Assembly (NCBI GenBank): GCA_029940475.1
Contig: JAPYUT010000006.1
Coordinates: 4,835 to 68,834, forward strand
DNA from: Verrucomicrobiales bacterium
Lineage (GTDB): Bacteria; Verrucomicrobiota; Verrucomicrobiia; Verrucomicrobiales; DEV007
DNA: 64,000 nt
Reading direction: 5' to 3'
Positions 54,138 through 63,194 of the stretch are shown here, one piece after another (positions within the stretch are counted from its first letter, which is position 1; each line of letters begins with the position of its first letter). Under the pieces are notes generated by a model. That model saw only the letters and a list, made by a program, of their open reading frames with translations, was not told where the DNA came from and ran no database searches. The translations under genes were made by a program, and so were the position numbers.

Positions 54138-54620
54138 TTACCAGAGATATGACTGGTCATGAGCGATGATTTTCCCATCCCTGATGATAGAGACTCGCCA
54201 GGAGGTGACGCGTCCCCCGGTTTGATAATTCGCCCCGGTAACCTGGAAACGGGCCTTGTTACTACGGCGTGGAGAGTTAACCCTAATCTCTTGCACCCTG
54301 GTATTTACACCGGTGGTTTCCTGACGGTATTCCAGGCGTATAATCACCGGGGTGAGTTCTCTGTCATGCCACCAGAAAACGTAATAATGTCCCTGACGTT
54401 CTTTGCGCTGTTCCCGGGTAACGGCACCGCGTAAGTGGTGGCGTTGCTCGAAACGGATCATCGGATCGACTGAATTCGGTTGCTTGCTGGGGTCGAGCAG
54501 GAAGTATTTGGCGTTTGTAATCGTGGTGCCTGATGTTGCCAGGTTGTTCGATTGACAGGCACCGGTCAGCAGGGTGGCAATAATGCTTCCGGAAGCACAA
54601 AGGAGCTTGGTGATACTCAT
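54138..54620 (-). CDS. Putative lipoprotein of unknown function
   Basis: A 160-residue protein with a lipoprotein signal peptide. The lipobox is LLTGAC, giving a lipidated Cys at about residue 22. The mature part is beta-rich, with HHLRGAVTREQRKERQGHYYVFWWH and SRRSNKA-like basic stretches; I do not recognise the family. It precedes the STAS gene in the same direction. It probably sits in the inner leaflet of the outer membrane or the outer leaflet of the inner membrane. Confidence 0.7.
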   Translation of the reverse strand: MSITKLLCASGSIIATLLTGACQSNNLATSGTTITNAKYFLLDPSKQPNSVDPMIRFEQRHHLRGAVTREQRKERQGHYYVFWWHDRELTPVIIRLEYRQETTGVNTRVQEIRVNSPRRSNKARFQVTGANYQTGGRVTSWRVSIIRDGKIIAHDQSYLW

Positions 54621-54799
54621 GAAATTAATAGATCATGACAGTTAAGTGGGATGGAGTTCAGTGTCAATGAGGCGAGCGGGCCGGGAGTTCCCGGTATTTA
54701 CCCTAAATAGTGGAGTTTACAGACTTGCAAGGCGGATCAAGCGGGTGGAATGGATGAATTAGCCCTGCAACGGTAAATTTTTCCTGGATATTAGTAATT

Positions 54800-54874
54800 A
54801 TGAACAATTCTGCTTGGCAGGCGGTAATCAATGGCTTCATTGCCTACCTTGAGTCTCAATGGATAGCGAAGTGA
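54800..54874 (+). CDS. Possible leader peptide upstream of cysE
   Basis: A 24-codon ORF (MNNSAWQAVINGFIAYLESQ then WIAK) starts at ATG 54800 and its stop overlaps the first codons of cysE. It lacks Cys and lacks an obvious attenuator hairpin, so it may be only a chance ORF. Overlap with the cysE start would allow translational coupling. Confidence 0.2.
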   Translation: MNNSAWQAVINGFIAYLESQWIAK

Positions 54875-55782
54875 GCGAAATAGTTTCCGATTTGCTCGGC
54901 TCTTATCAGGAAGTGGGCGGAATCAATCGTATTGATTGCTCGAATTTACCCTCTAAACCGGCGATTGGGGTTGTATGTGAGGATCTCCTGCGCCTTGCCT
55001 TCCCGGGATTTCTGGACACTGAAGCCATCGCCTCAGCGGAACTGGAACATGAAACCGCAGTCCGGGTATCAAAGGTAATAACTGCCCTTGAGAAGGAAGT
55101 GGTTCGCAGCCTGCGTTTTGTTGCCGGGGAGGCTGATGTTCCGGTGGAGAGTGCCCATGAGCTGGTTTGTTCGTTCCTGCGTCAACTGCCCGATATCAGG
55201 CGTGTTTTGCGAACTGATGTGGAGGCAGCCTATGAGGGTGACCCGGCTGCCAGAAGCTTTGACGAGATTATCCTGGCTTATCCCTGCCTGGAGGCGATCG
55301 CCATTCAGCGAATGGCACGTATTTTTTATCAGGACGAGGTGCCGTTGATTCCGCGCATGATGACAGAATGGGCACATTCCAAGACGGGAATTGATATTCA
55401 TCCGGGAGCAAAGATCGGCTCGCATTTCTTTATTGATCATGGTACCGGGGTCGTTGTTGGAGAGACTTGCGAGATTGGGCATCATGTGAAGCTCTACCAT
55501 GGGGTCACCCTTGGTGCCCGTAGCTTCCCGAAGGATGACGAGGGACATCCCATCAAGGGAATAAAACGTCACCCTAATGTCGAGGACTGGGTGACTATTT
55601 ATCCGGGAGCGACCATCCTTGGCGGGGAAACAACAATTGGCGCCCGCAGCACAATTGGTGCCAGTGCCTTCATAATGAGGAGCATTGATCCGGATTCCCT
55701 GGTTGCCCTGCCGGAGGTGACCCATGAGATCAAGGACAAGTCAGGGCATCGACGAATGACTACGGGGCAGGAGGATAAGTGA
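54859..55782 (+). CDS. cysE: Serine O-acetyltransferase (EpsC/plant-type)
   Basis: Acetylates serine with acetyl-CoA as the first step of cysteine synthesis. It has 307 residues. An N-terminal helical domain (SYQEVGGINRIDCSNLPSKPAI) matches the EpsC-type proteins. A left-handed beta-helix follows, with TGIDIHPGAKIGSHFFIDHGTGVVVGETCEIG and GVTLGARSFPKD, including the catalytic His and Asp. The C-terminal tail is longer than in the short CysE form. It is followed by a SprT-like gene at 55792. Confidence 0.93.
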   Translation: MDSEVSEIVSDLLGSYQEVGGINRIDCSNLPSKPAIGVVCEDLLRLAFPGFLDTEAIASAELEHETAVRVSKVITALEKEVVRSLRFVAGEADVPVESAHELVCSFLRQLPDIRRVLRTDVEAAYEGDPAARSFDEIILAYPCLEAIAIQRMARIFYQDEVPLIPRMMTEWAHSKTGIDIHPGAKIGSHFFIDHGTGVVVGETCEIGHHVKLYHGVTLGARSFPKDDEGHPIKGIKRHPNVEDWVTIYPGATILGGETTIGARSTIGASAFIMRSIDPDSLVALPEVTHEIKDKSGHRRMTTGQEDK

Positions 55783-55791
55783 GCATTGAGT

Positions 55792-56517
55792 ATGCCTGAG
55801 TACCGACAGCTGAGTTTTGAATTACCCGGCCTTGTTGAGCGGTTGCGCAGCGGGGTAAAATCACGGGGGCGCAGGAAAGCCAAGCCCGATCATTCGGAGA
55901 CTCTCCTGGGGCTGTTTGAAGTGATTGCTCCACCTGACCCTGTTACCCGGCAGCAGATAGCGCAGGATCGCGGCCTGCGACTCGACTGTGAGCTTACTGC
56001 ACAGTGCCAGGAACTGCTAAATACCATCAACCTTGGTGCACTCGCCGTGGGACTCAAGGTTTACTGGAATCCACGCCTTATCACTACTGCCGGGCTGGCT
56101 CATCACGGCACTGTCCGAATAGACCTCAATCCGCGGTTAAGTCGATTTGCTCCGGAGGAGCCGGGACGAACCCTTCGCCATGAGTTGGCTCACCTTGTTG
56201 CACATCACCGCGCGGCAGGCCGCAGCATTCAGCCTCACGGTTCGCAATGGCGTGAGGCATGTACTGCGCTTGGTATCCCGGGCGAACAGCGCTGCCATAA
56301 CCTGCCACTGGCGCGCCGGGCAGTTAAGAGGAAGTTTGCCTATCAGTGCCGGCATTGCGGTATTATCGTGCCAAGAGTGCGAAAATTAAGCCGAGAGTCT
56401 GCGTGTTATCCATGTTGCCGGGCGTATAATCGTGGTCGTTACAGCAGGCGTTTTTTGCTGGATTCGATGCCGCTTGAAAAAGCGAAAAAACTCGCTCCGG
56501 AATATTCCTGGGCGTGA
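55792..56517 (+). CDS. SprT-like zinc metalloprotease family protein
   Basis: A 241-residue protein of the SprT/Spartan-like family. The zinc metalloprotease motif HELAH is at residues 130-134, and a later HGSQWREACTALG segment is also typical, where the His is the third ligand. A zinc-ribbon with two CxxC pairs (CRHC and CYPC) lies near the C-terminus. Related eukaryotic proteins digest DNA-protein crosslinks; in bacteria the function is largely unknown. The frame includes TTG 55786, and I use ATG 55792. It is 9 bp after cysE. Confidence 0.85.
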   Translation: MPEYRQLSFELPGLVERLRSGVKSRGRRKAKPDHSETLLGLFEVIAPPDPVTRQQIAQDRGLRLDCELTAQCQELLNTINLGALAVGLKVYWNPRLITTAGLAHHGTVRIDLNPRLSRFAPEEPGRTLRHELAHLVAHHRAAGRSIQPHGSQWREACTALGIPGEQRCHNLPLARRAVKRKFAYQCRHCGIIVPRVRKLSRESACYPCCRAYNRGRYSRRFLLDSMPLEKAKKLAPEYSWA

Positions 56518-56556
56518 TTGTGAGAGTGACCCATCAAGTAACCGGTAGATAGTTTT

Positions 56557-57633
56557 ATGCACAATCGATACGCATTAATCCTGGCCGGTGGCTCGGGTGA
56601 ACGGTTTTGGCCGTTGTCACGCAGGGCGACACCAAAGCAACTGCTAAAACTTTTTGGGAAGGAAACCCTGTTACAGGCCGCTTTGTCCCGCCTTGAGGGC
56701 ATATTGCCGAAAGAGAATATACTGGTGCTGACCAACTTTGAGCAGGAGGTGGCGGTGCGTGAATTGATTGGCGGAGAGCTACCCGCAGAGAATATTGTCA
56801 GCGAGCCCGCCAAACGCGACACTGCAGCGGCGATTGCGTTGGCAGTAGGCTGGGTTGCCGCGCGTGACCCGGATGCGAGCATGGTGGTGTTGCCGGCTGA
56901 TCATTTGATACAGGATAACTCCGCCTTTTCCGCAACACTGACGACTGCCCTTGAAGTGGCGGAGAACACTGACGCGGTGGTGACAATCGGCATCAAGCCC
57001 ACGTGGCCCTGTCCCAGTTACGGCTATGTCGAGCGCGATGATGAGGTTGAAATACCAGGGGTCGACAGCCATGTTCCGGTTTTTGAGGTGATTCGTTTCC
57101 GGGAGAAACCGGATGCTGATACTGCACAGGGATTTCTCGATGCGGGAAATTTCTCATGGAACTCCGGGATGTTTATATGGTCCTTGAAGACGGTCATTAA
57201 CGAGTTTCGCAAGCATGTCCCTGCACTTGCGGACTTCGTGGAGGAGGTGCGGCTGACAACTGATTTATCCTCCTTGTTGGCACAAAAATTCTGCAAACTG
57301 GAAAAAATATCGATCGACTTTGCGTTGATGGAAAAGGCAAGCCGGGTCCTGAATATTGAGGCAAGCTTTCAATGGGACGATGTTGGCAGCTGGCTCTCAG
57401 TGGCCAAGTATCTTGAAGCTGACAGTGAGGACAACCGCAGCAATACCGGAATCTTGCAGCGTAATTCCTCCAACAACGTGGTGTATTGCGCCGATCCGGG
57501 CAGTCGGGTTGCCCTTCTTGGGGTGGAGGACTTGATCGTTGTCCAGACTGGTGACGCGCTGTTGGTGGCGCACAGGGACAAGGCTGACGAGATCAAGAAG
57601 CTTACCGAAAATCTCCCGGAGGAACTGCTTTAA
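56557..57633 (+). CDS. manC: Mannose-1-phosphate guanylyltransferase
   Basis: Makes GDP-mannose from mannose 1-phosphate and GTP, a precursor of surface polysaccharides. It has 358 residues. The nucleotide loop is LAGGSGERFWPLSRRATPKQLLKLFG. Further motifs are EPAKRDTAAAIALAVGW, VVLPADHLI, FREKPDADTAQGFL, FSWNSGMFIW and SFQWDDVGSWLSV. It is the single-domain form without a fused phosphomannose isomerase domain. It could feed the polysaccharide locus at 1545-13536, but it is far from it. Confidence 0.93.
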   Translation: MHNRYALILAGGSGERFWPLSRRATPKQLLKLFGKETLLQAALSRLEGILPKENILVLTNFEQEVAVRELIGGELPAENIVSEPAKRDTAAAIALAVGWVAARDPDASMVVLPADHLIQDNSAFSATLTTALEVAENTDAVVTIGIKPTWPCPSYGYVERDDEVEIPGVDSHVPVFEVIRFREKPDADTAQGFLDAGNFSWNSGMFIWSLKTVINEFRKHVPALADFVEEVRLTTDLSSLLAQKFCKLEKISIDFALMEKASRVLNIEASFQWDDVGSWLSVAKYLEADSEDNRSNTGILQRNSSNNVVYCADPGSRVALLGVEDLIVVQTGDALLVAHRDKADEIKKLTENLPEELL

Positions 57634-57679
57634 CGGGGGGTAAAGAGCCAGGAGGGTTGAGCTTTCCCCGGCTTCCTCT

Positions 57680-60007
57680 TTACGGGGATTGTCTGGTGAC
57701 CTCCAGGCGTGCAAAGCAAGTTTCCTTTGTTGCCAGGGTAACCTCGCGGGTCTCAAGTGAGGCTGCCCTTGCAGTGACCACCTCGGCAATGTGGGTCCAG
57801 GTGATAAGGTCTGTGGAAACCTTTACCTGGTAGATGATGTCGGTTTTTGCGGTGTCGGCAATATACTGCAGGCGGAGGGTGCCGCCGGTATTTAACAGGA
57901 CAGGATCCCCTGTTCGATCAAAGGCATGTGGATTGCCGCCTGTTGCATATTCAAGCAGGTTGGCTTTACCGTCACCGTCGGGATCAGCACCCTCAGCAGA
58001 TATCCCGGGGTTGGCTATTTGTGCTGCACTGAATTCACTGACGAGCCATTGATCGTAGCCGCTGGCCGGTTCCGAGCCAAGCAACTCAATGCTGAAGGTG
58101 TTGAGGGTCCCGGTATCAAGTTCGGCTCCATCACTGACGTTGAGGCTCCAGGTGCCTGTGGAGGATTCGCCCCAGTGGTGCACGGAGAGGAAGGTGTAAC
58201 TCATACCGTTGTGTGAATCTTCATCATGGACTTCGGAAAACCTGCTTACTGTGCCTTGCGGTGAGGTGAGCGTGATTGCCAGGTCACCTCGATAACTGTG
58301 GTCGATGTCGACAGTGAGCCGGACATGCTCGATACGAAGTTGACTGGGAGGCAACTCCAAAGTTGCATCAAGGCCGGATGCAATGTCGTCAGGGATAGCA
58401 ATTAGCAGTTCCTCCGAGGCTCGGGAAATTGACTGCTGAGGGCCAAGGTTTTGCCAGTTTTCTGCCAGGGCTACTGCTGCTGCGGCATCCACCATGCCAG
58501 CCCCGTATCCGTGATGAAAGGTGAAGCCCGCGCCGTTGGTGGTCCAGCCGGGATCGGTCGCAAAATTAATTTTTCCGGAGCTGTGGATCAGGATCTCCTG
58601 TACATCGCGCCAGCCGAGGTTGCGGTTGGCTTCGAGGATAAGGGCGACAACCCCGGCGACCAGCGGGGTTGCCGAGGAAGTGCCGCCAAATTCATCGGTA
58701 TAACTACCGTTGGCAACGAGGGTGGTGGTGGTGATTGCAGGCTCGCCGATATCCGCATCCGAAGGAGCGCAGACAAGCACGTTGGCACCGGATTCCGAAT
58801 AGTAGGATTGTTGCCTGTTGTAGTTGACTGCGCCAACTGAGATGGTTTCCGGGGCATTATTGTAACCCTCGTAATTTGAATAATCGTTGAATTCACGGCC
58901 ATTACCCGCAGCCCATAGATAGATGACACCGCGCCCGCCGCGCCCGTTTTGGGCGCTGTGCGTAAAGGCATCGGCCACCAGCGGGTCAAGCGGATAGAGG
59001 TCATCACCCCCGTCGAATTCACCCCAGCTGTTGCTGCTGATATCAATCACGTCGGTATGCCATGCGAGTGCCTCGGCGTCTTCTGCGACCGTGGTATCGC
59101 CGGCAATGAGGCGCAGGCCGACCAGGCTTGCCTGTGGTGCGGCACCGGTTACGCCGATTGAATTGTTACCGCGTGCGGCGGCCACGCCGGCGCAGGAGGT
59201 GCCATGGTCATCTGAATTTCTCTTTGGTGTCGGGTCATCGGGAGAATTATCGTTCCAGTCATGGTCGATTGCGGTATTCACGTTGGGTGAGAGATCCGGG
59301 TGGGCAACTTCAAGGCCGTCATCGACGATGCCAATGGTGATCCCGGAGCCAAGGTAGCTGTCCCAGACGGGGCTGACATTGATATCATGTCCGCTGATGC
59401 TGCCGTTGTGCCCGGTATTGTTGAGATGCCACTGGTAATCTGTGTTTGAAGCATTCCATGCATAGAGGGGATCATTGGGGGTGAAGCGTTTTGTTTTCCG
59501 GTAAGCCATCAGGGGCCTCGCCATTGCAATGCCGGGAAGCTTGCGGGTGGCGTGCAGCTTGCGCAATGAGTCACCGGGCTTGCTGAAAGAGAGAATCAGG
59601 TGGCGTGTGCTGAAGGCGGGAACCTTGAAGTTGATTGCCTGCGCCGCTTTGGCGATGGCATCTGCGGAGACAGTGCCGTCCATGGTTACCAGTATGCGTC
59701 GGCTTAAACTTCTACGGAAACGTGCAACGCGTGGCTTGCCGGTTTCATAGAGGACCAGGTCAAAGCGCGCTTCTTCCCTGCTCTCCTGCTCGGCGGCATA
59801 GCTGGTGGTTGCCGCAACGTTGTCAAGTGCCCGGATCTTGAGCGGATGATCGGTTCCTTTCACGGGCCGGCAATGAAGCTCATCACAGGCCACGGTGTAG
59901 GCACGTGACCCGCGCCCGTCGTCGAGGACAAGTTCCGGCATAATCTGTGCAGAGGCGCCGGCGAGAATTGCCGCAATGGTGATCAGGCAGGCGGTGGGAA
60001 CCATCAT
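57680..60007 (-). CDS. Secreted subtilisin-like serine protease with proprotein-convertase P domain
   Basis: A 775-residue exported S8 peptidase. A signal peptide (about 1-20) and a propeptide-like region (to ~170) precede the catalytic domain. The triad is Asp229 (GIVDDGLEVAHPDL), His268 (DHGTSCAGVAAA) and Ser444 (GGTSSATP). The P/Homo B domain (HVRLTVDIDHSYRGDLAITLTSPQGT region) follows, as in kexin-like enzymes. A tail with DPDGDGKANLLEYATGGNP and a beta-rich end, as in Verrucomicrobiota secreted proteins, may serve anchoring. It is convergent with manC and divergent from the isomerase gene. Confidence 0.92.
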   Translation of the reverse strand: MMVPTACLITIAAILAGASAQIMPELVLDDGRGSRAYTVACDELHCRPVKGTDHPLKIRALDNVAATTSYAAEQESREEARFDLVLYETGKPRVARFRRSLSRRILVTMDGTVSADAIAKAAQAINFKVPAFSTRHLILSFSKPGDSLRKLHATRKLPGIAMARPLMAYRKTKRFTPNDPLYAWNASNTDYQWHLNNTGHNGSISGHDINVSPVWDSYLGSGITIGIVDDGLEVAHPDLSPNVNTAIDHDWNDNSPDDPTPKRNSDDHGTSCAGVAAARGNNSIGVTGAAPQASLVGLRLIAGDTTVAEDAEALAWHTDVIDISSNSWGEFDGGDDLYPLDPLVADAFTHSAQNGRGGRGVIYLWAAGNGREFNDYSNYEGYNNAPETISVGAVNYNRQQSYYSESGANVLVCAPSDADIGEPAITTTTLVANGSYTDEFGGTSSATPLVAGVVALILEANRNLGWRDVQEILIHSSGKINFATDPGWTTNGAGFTFHHGYGAGMVDAAAAVALAENWQNLGPQQSISRASEELLIAIPDDIASGLDATLELPPSQLRIEHVRLTVDIDHSYRGDLAITLTSPQGTVSRFSEVHDEDSHNGMSYTFLSVHHWGESSTGTWSLNVSDGAELDTGTLNTFSIELLGSEPASGYDQWLVSEFSAAQIANPGISAEGADPDGDGKANLLEYATGGNPHAFDRTGDPVLLNTGGTLRLQYIADTAKTDIIYQVKVSTDLITWTHIAEVVTARAASLETREVTLATKETCFARLEVTRQSP

Positions 60008-60169
60008 TTGGCCTGAGGTTATCTGCCCGGCGCCCGGGTTACAAGTTCGTTCAGCGCGCTATTCACCCGGATTATGCCATTCCGGGCAGCCTGGGGAGGC
60101 GTCTGCCTGGTGATGGATTATAGCCTGCGAGCTTGCTTCCTTGCGTGATCGTCCTGTAGCCTGTGGGCT

Positions 60170-61270
60170 ATGACTCAAAAAATGCATCGTCGATCTTTCC
60201 TGCAGGCCGCCTCCGTTGCGGCAGGCAGTATTTTACCCGGGTTGGCGGTTGCCGCTGAACGCCAGCCGGCAATCAAGACGAGGATTTCGCTCGGTTACGA
60301 CAATTTTGCTGTGCGTGCAATGGGCTGGAAAGGTAAGCAGTTGATTGATTACGCGGCCGCGCTGAAATGTGATACCCTCTTCATTACTGATTTCGGCCCC
60401 CTGGAAAAGCTTGATGACCCGGCCTATCTGGGTGATTTGGCGAAGATCGCCGCTGATAAGGATGTCAAGCTCCTGCTCGGTTCGTGGTCGATTTGCCCGA
60501 CGGCCAATCGTTTCAAGAAAGATTGGGGCAGTGCTGCTGAGCATCTGCAACTCGGGGTGCGCATGGCCAAGGCACTCGGCTCGCCGGCATTCCGGGTGAT
60601 CCTGGGTGACCGCAACGACCGCTTGAGCAAGGGTGGTATACAGGCGCGTATTGCTGATACCGTTGCAGTGCTTAAGGCAAACAAGGCCTATTGTGTTGAC
60701 CGTGGGGTGAAAATCGCGATGGAGAACCATGCCGGCGACATGCACTCGAGCGAACTGGTCGAATTGATTGAGGAGGCGGGTAGCGACTTTGTCGGGGCCA
60801 ACATGGATTCCGGGAATGCGGTCTGGACTCTCGAGGACCCGGTGGAGAACCTCAGAAACCTCGGTAAGTATGCGATCACTACCAGCCTGCGCGATACCGC
60901 CCTCTGGGAGAGCAAAAACGGAGTTACCGCACAGTGGACGGCGATGGGGGAAGGCAGCACCGATCTCAAGGCTTATTTTGAACTCTATGCCAGGCTCTGC
61001 CCTGCCACCGCGGTGAATATCGAGACCATTTCCGGTTTTAACCGGGAGTTAAGGATCAGCGACAAGGAGTTCTGGAAAGCTTGGCCGGATGGTGAGCCGA
61101 AGGGATATGACCAGTTTCTTGCCCTGGCGAAGAAGGGTAAGCCGCGCAAGGCGTGGAGTGCCCCTGAAGGTGTGGATAAAAAGAAGGCGACTCAAGATTA
61201 CCAGAAAGGCGAGATTGCCAAGAGTATTTTCTACTGCAGGAAAAACCTGGGCCTTGGCCTGCGGGCCTAA
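60170..61270 (+). CDS. Sugar phosphate isomerase/epimerase family TIM-barrel protein, Tat-exported
   Basis: A 366-residue protein with a Tat signal (MHRRSFLQAASVAAGS). The TIM-barrel is of the xylose isomerase-like (AP_endonuc_2) superfamily: GYDNFAVRAMGWKGKQLIDY, VKIAMENHAGDMHSSELVELIEEAGSDFVGANMDSGNAVW and TVNIETISGFNR-like segments, with the Glu/His/Asp metal ligands. The likely role is isomerisation or epimerisation of a free sugar or 3-keto sugar outside the cytoplasm, which fits the DUF1080 genes elsewhere in the window. A decayed copy of its 3' end is found at 62346-62479. Confidence 0.85.
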   Translation: MTQKMHRRSFLQAASVAAGSILPGLAVAAERQPAIKTRISLGYDNFAVRAMGWKGKQLIDYAAALKCDTLFITDFGPLEKLDDPAYLGDLAKIAADKDVKLLLGSWSICPTANRFKKDWGSAAEHLQLGVRMAKALGSPAFRVILGDRNDRLSKGGIQARIADTVAVLKANKAYCVDRGVKIAMENHAGDMHSSELVELIEEAGSDFVGANMDSGNAVWTLEDPVENLRNLGKYAITTSLRDTALWESKNGVTAQWTAMGEGSTDLKAYFELYARLCPATAVNIETISGFNRELRISDKEFWKAWPDGEPKGYDQFLALAKKGKPRKAWSAPEGVDKKKATQDYQKGEIAKSIFYCRKNLGLGLRA

Positions 61271-61414
61271 CGGTTTTTGGCGAGGGTAAAGTTGTTGAAT
61301 GGTTATTTAATTACATGCCAACGGGGAAATATGGCTGGACAGGGTGAGCAAGGCCTGGCTAGGATCTCGCGAACACTATCTCAAGTAAAATAGGTCCCAG
61401 GATATAACCCTTTC

Positions 61415-62287
61415 ATGTTAAGGCTTTCCAGGTATTTAATCGCCTGCTTCCGCATGCTTCGTGATCTTCCTTTTTGTCTGAACAAGGTTGATCCCAACCT
61501 GATACATTGGTCACTCGAAAGGCTCCGGAGCAGTTCTCGCTACCAGGACAAAAGGTGCTTAACTTTATATGGGCACAAGGTCTACTCCCAATGCGACGAA
61601 GATGGAATTATTCGTGAGATATTCCACAGGATAGGCGAGACCAATAAAACTTTCGTGGAGTTTGGAGTAGGCAATGGACTGGAGAACAATACACTGGCCC
61701 TTCTTTTTGATGGATGGAAAGGGTTGTGGATAGAGGGTTCAAAAAGGTTAGCGACTGAAATTCAAGAGGGTCTCAAATACACAATCGAGGCCGGCAGGCT
61801 TAATGTCACCAATGCCTTCATTACCAGGGACAATATTAATGGGTTGATATCATCTGCTGCCGACGAGACTGAGATCGATCTACTGGTAATAGATATTGAT
61901 GGCAATGATTTCCATGTCTTTGACTCCATCACCTGCATCAACCCCAGGGTCGTGGTAATTGAGTACAACGCAAAGTTTCCACCGCCGGTAAGCTATTGCA
62001 TGGCTTATGACAGGAAGCATCAATGGTGCCAGGACGATAATTTTGGTGCGTCACTGAAGTTTCTTGAAACAGAATTCAGTAAAAAGGGCTATCATCTTGT
62101 TGGATGCACCTTGACCGGCGCAAATGCATTCTTTGTGCGAAAGGACTTGGCAGAAGAAAGGTTCCTGGAACCTTATTCAGCTGAGAACCATTACGAACCG
62201 GCAAGGTATTTCCTGGGCAGATTGACGTCCGGGCAAAATCCAACCTTCAAGACCTTGGACAGATCGATTGCAATCCGCGGAACCTGA
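61415..62287 (+). CDS. FkbM-like SAM-dependent methyltransferase family protein
   Basis: A 290-residue protein. The segment YSQCDEDGIIREIF, followed by FVEFGVGNGLENNTLALLFDG (motif I) and GLWIEGS, matches a branch of FkbM-like methyltransferases. DLLVIDIDGNDFHVF carries the motif-II acid, and VVVIEYNAKFPPP follows. These often lie in glycan loci. It appears richer in A+T than its neighbours, suggesting acquisition by transfer. It stands between an intact isomerase gene and a relic of the same gene. Confidence 0.7.
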   Translation: MLRLSRYLIACFRMLRDLPFCLNKVDPNLIHWSLERLRSSSRYQDKRCLTLYGHKVYSQCDEDGIIREIFHRIGETNKTFVEFGVGNGLENNTLALLFDGWKGLWIEGSKRLATEIQEGLKYTIEAGRLNVTNAFITRDNINGLISSAADETEIDLLVIDIDGNDFHVFDSITCINPRVVVIEYNAKFPPPVSYCMAYDRKHQWCQDDNFGASLKFLETEFSKKGYHLVGCTLTGANAFFVRKDLAEERFLEPYSAENHYEPARYFLGRLTSGQNPTFKTLDRSIAIRGT

Positions 62288-62345
62288 TTACGTTATCTTG
62301 TTGTTCAGGGTCTCCTCGGCATGGATCTAATCAAAGCCAGCGGAT

Positions 62346-62479
62346 GAAGGGGAAATGCCGTTGCCAAGGGCAGTTTCGGTTACAAGAAGGCCACCCGGGG
62401 TTACCGGAAAGGCGAGGTTAACAGAAGTATTTTTCCCTGCCAAAAAATCTGGGTCGGGGCAAACGCCAGGGGTGAATGA
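62346..62479 (+). pseudogene. Relic of the 3' end of the sugar isomerase gene
   Basis: The frame from 62384 reads KKATRGYRKGEVNRSIF and continues to TGA 62477-62479. It aligns with the intact isomerase end, KKATQDYQKGEIAKSIF (61181-61270). Bases 62346-62383 also align with the preceding part of the intact gene, with small indels. There is no start and no upstream part, so this is a dead fragment. The rest of 62288-62493 shows nothing else. Confidence 0.7.
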
Positions 62480-62493
62480 TTGCCCCGGTCCAG

Positions 62494-63156
62494 TCAGGAT
62501 AACAATTCAAGGACGGTATTGGCGGTGATGTTATTCAAGTTCTCACAGACAAGATGCGCATCGCCAAGACTCTCAGCAGGATGGGTGGTGGCCACTGCGA
62601 TGACTTTCATGTTCGCGGCCAATCCGGCCTGAATGCCGACATGGGCATCTTCGAAAACAACACTACGTTCCGGGACTCCACCGACTTTTGCCGCAGCCTT
62701 GAGGAAGACTTCGGGATCAGGTTTGCCCTGCGTGACATCCTCTGAGGCGGTAATTGCATTGAAATACCCGCCGAGCCCGATGGCGGTCATGATGGCGTCA
62801 ATGTTGGCGCGCGGGGTTGATGAGCCAACCGAGCACCTGATACCGGCATCTCTCAGTGAGGAGAGCAATTGGCAGACCCCGGGGAGAGGTTCAATGCCTT
62901 CAGCACGGACGAGCTCGCGATAGAGATGTTCCTTGTGATCAGCAAGGCGGGTGATTTCGCGCGGCTTGGCGGAATCCGTCCATTCACTGAAGAATTGCGG
63001 GATGATCGCCTCATTTCGCATGCCGAAAGACTGCTTAAAAAATCCTTCCGGCAGGAGTTTTCCTTCTTCCTTGGCCAGCATGGACCAGCTGCGCTCGTGC
63101 TGGTCGTGGGAATCAATGATAACTCCGTCCCAGTCGAAGATGGCGGTAACCTGCAC
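62494..63156 (-). CDS. HAD-family phosphatase (beta-phosphoglucomutase-like)
   Basis: A 220-residue HAD hydrolase with a helical cap. Motif I is FDWDGVIIDSHDQH (nucleophile Asp8, acid Asp10). Motif II is CSVGSSTPRANID, and motif III/IV is TQGKPDPEVFLKAAAKVG with VFEDAHVGIQAGLAANMKVIAV. The Gly-Val-Ile-Ile-Asp-Ser opening and cap are typical of beta-phosphoglucomutase and related sugar-phosphate phosphatases; the substrate is not determined. Confidence 0.85.
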   Translation of the reverse strand: MQVTAIFDWDGVIIDSHDQHERSWSMLAKEEGKLLPEGFFKQSFGMRNEAIIPQFFSEWTDSAKPREITRLADHKEHLYRELVRAEGIEPLPGVCQLLSSLRDAGIRCSVGSSTPRANIDAIMTAIGLGGYFNAITASEDVTQGKPDPEVFLKAAAKVGGVPERSVVFEDAHVGIQAGLAANMKVIAVATTHPAESLGDAHLVCENLNNITANTVLELLS

Positions 63157-63194
63157 TTTACTGATGGGTGGTGTCCCGGTCTTCTGCCCGGAGG

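Noticed and set aside
57640-57683. 8-bp inverted repeat between manC and the protease gene
   Set aside because: Stem is short with a long loop and no T-run, and it overlaps the protease stop codon; not convincing as a terminator.
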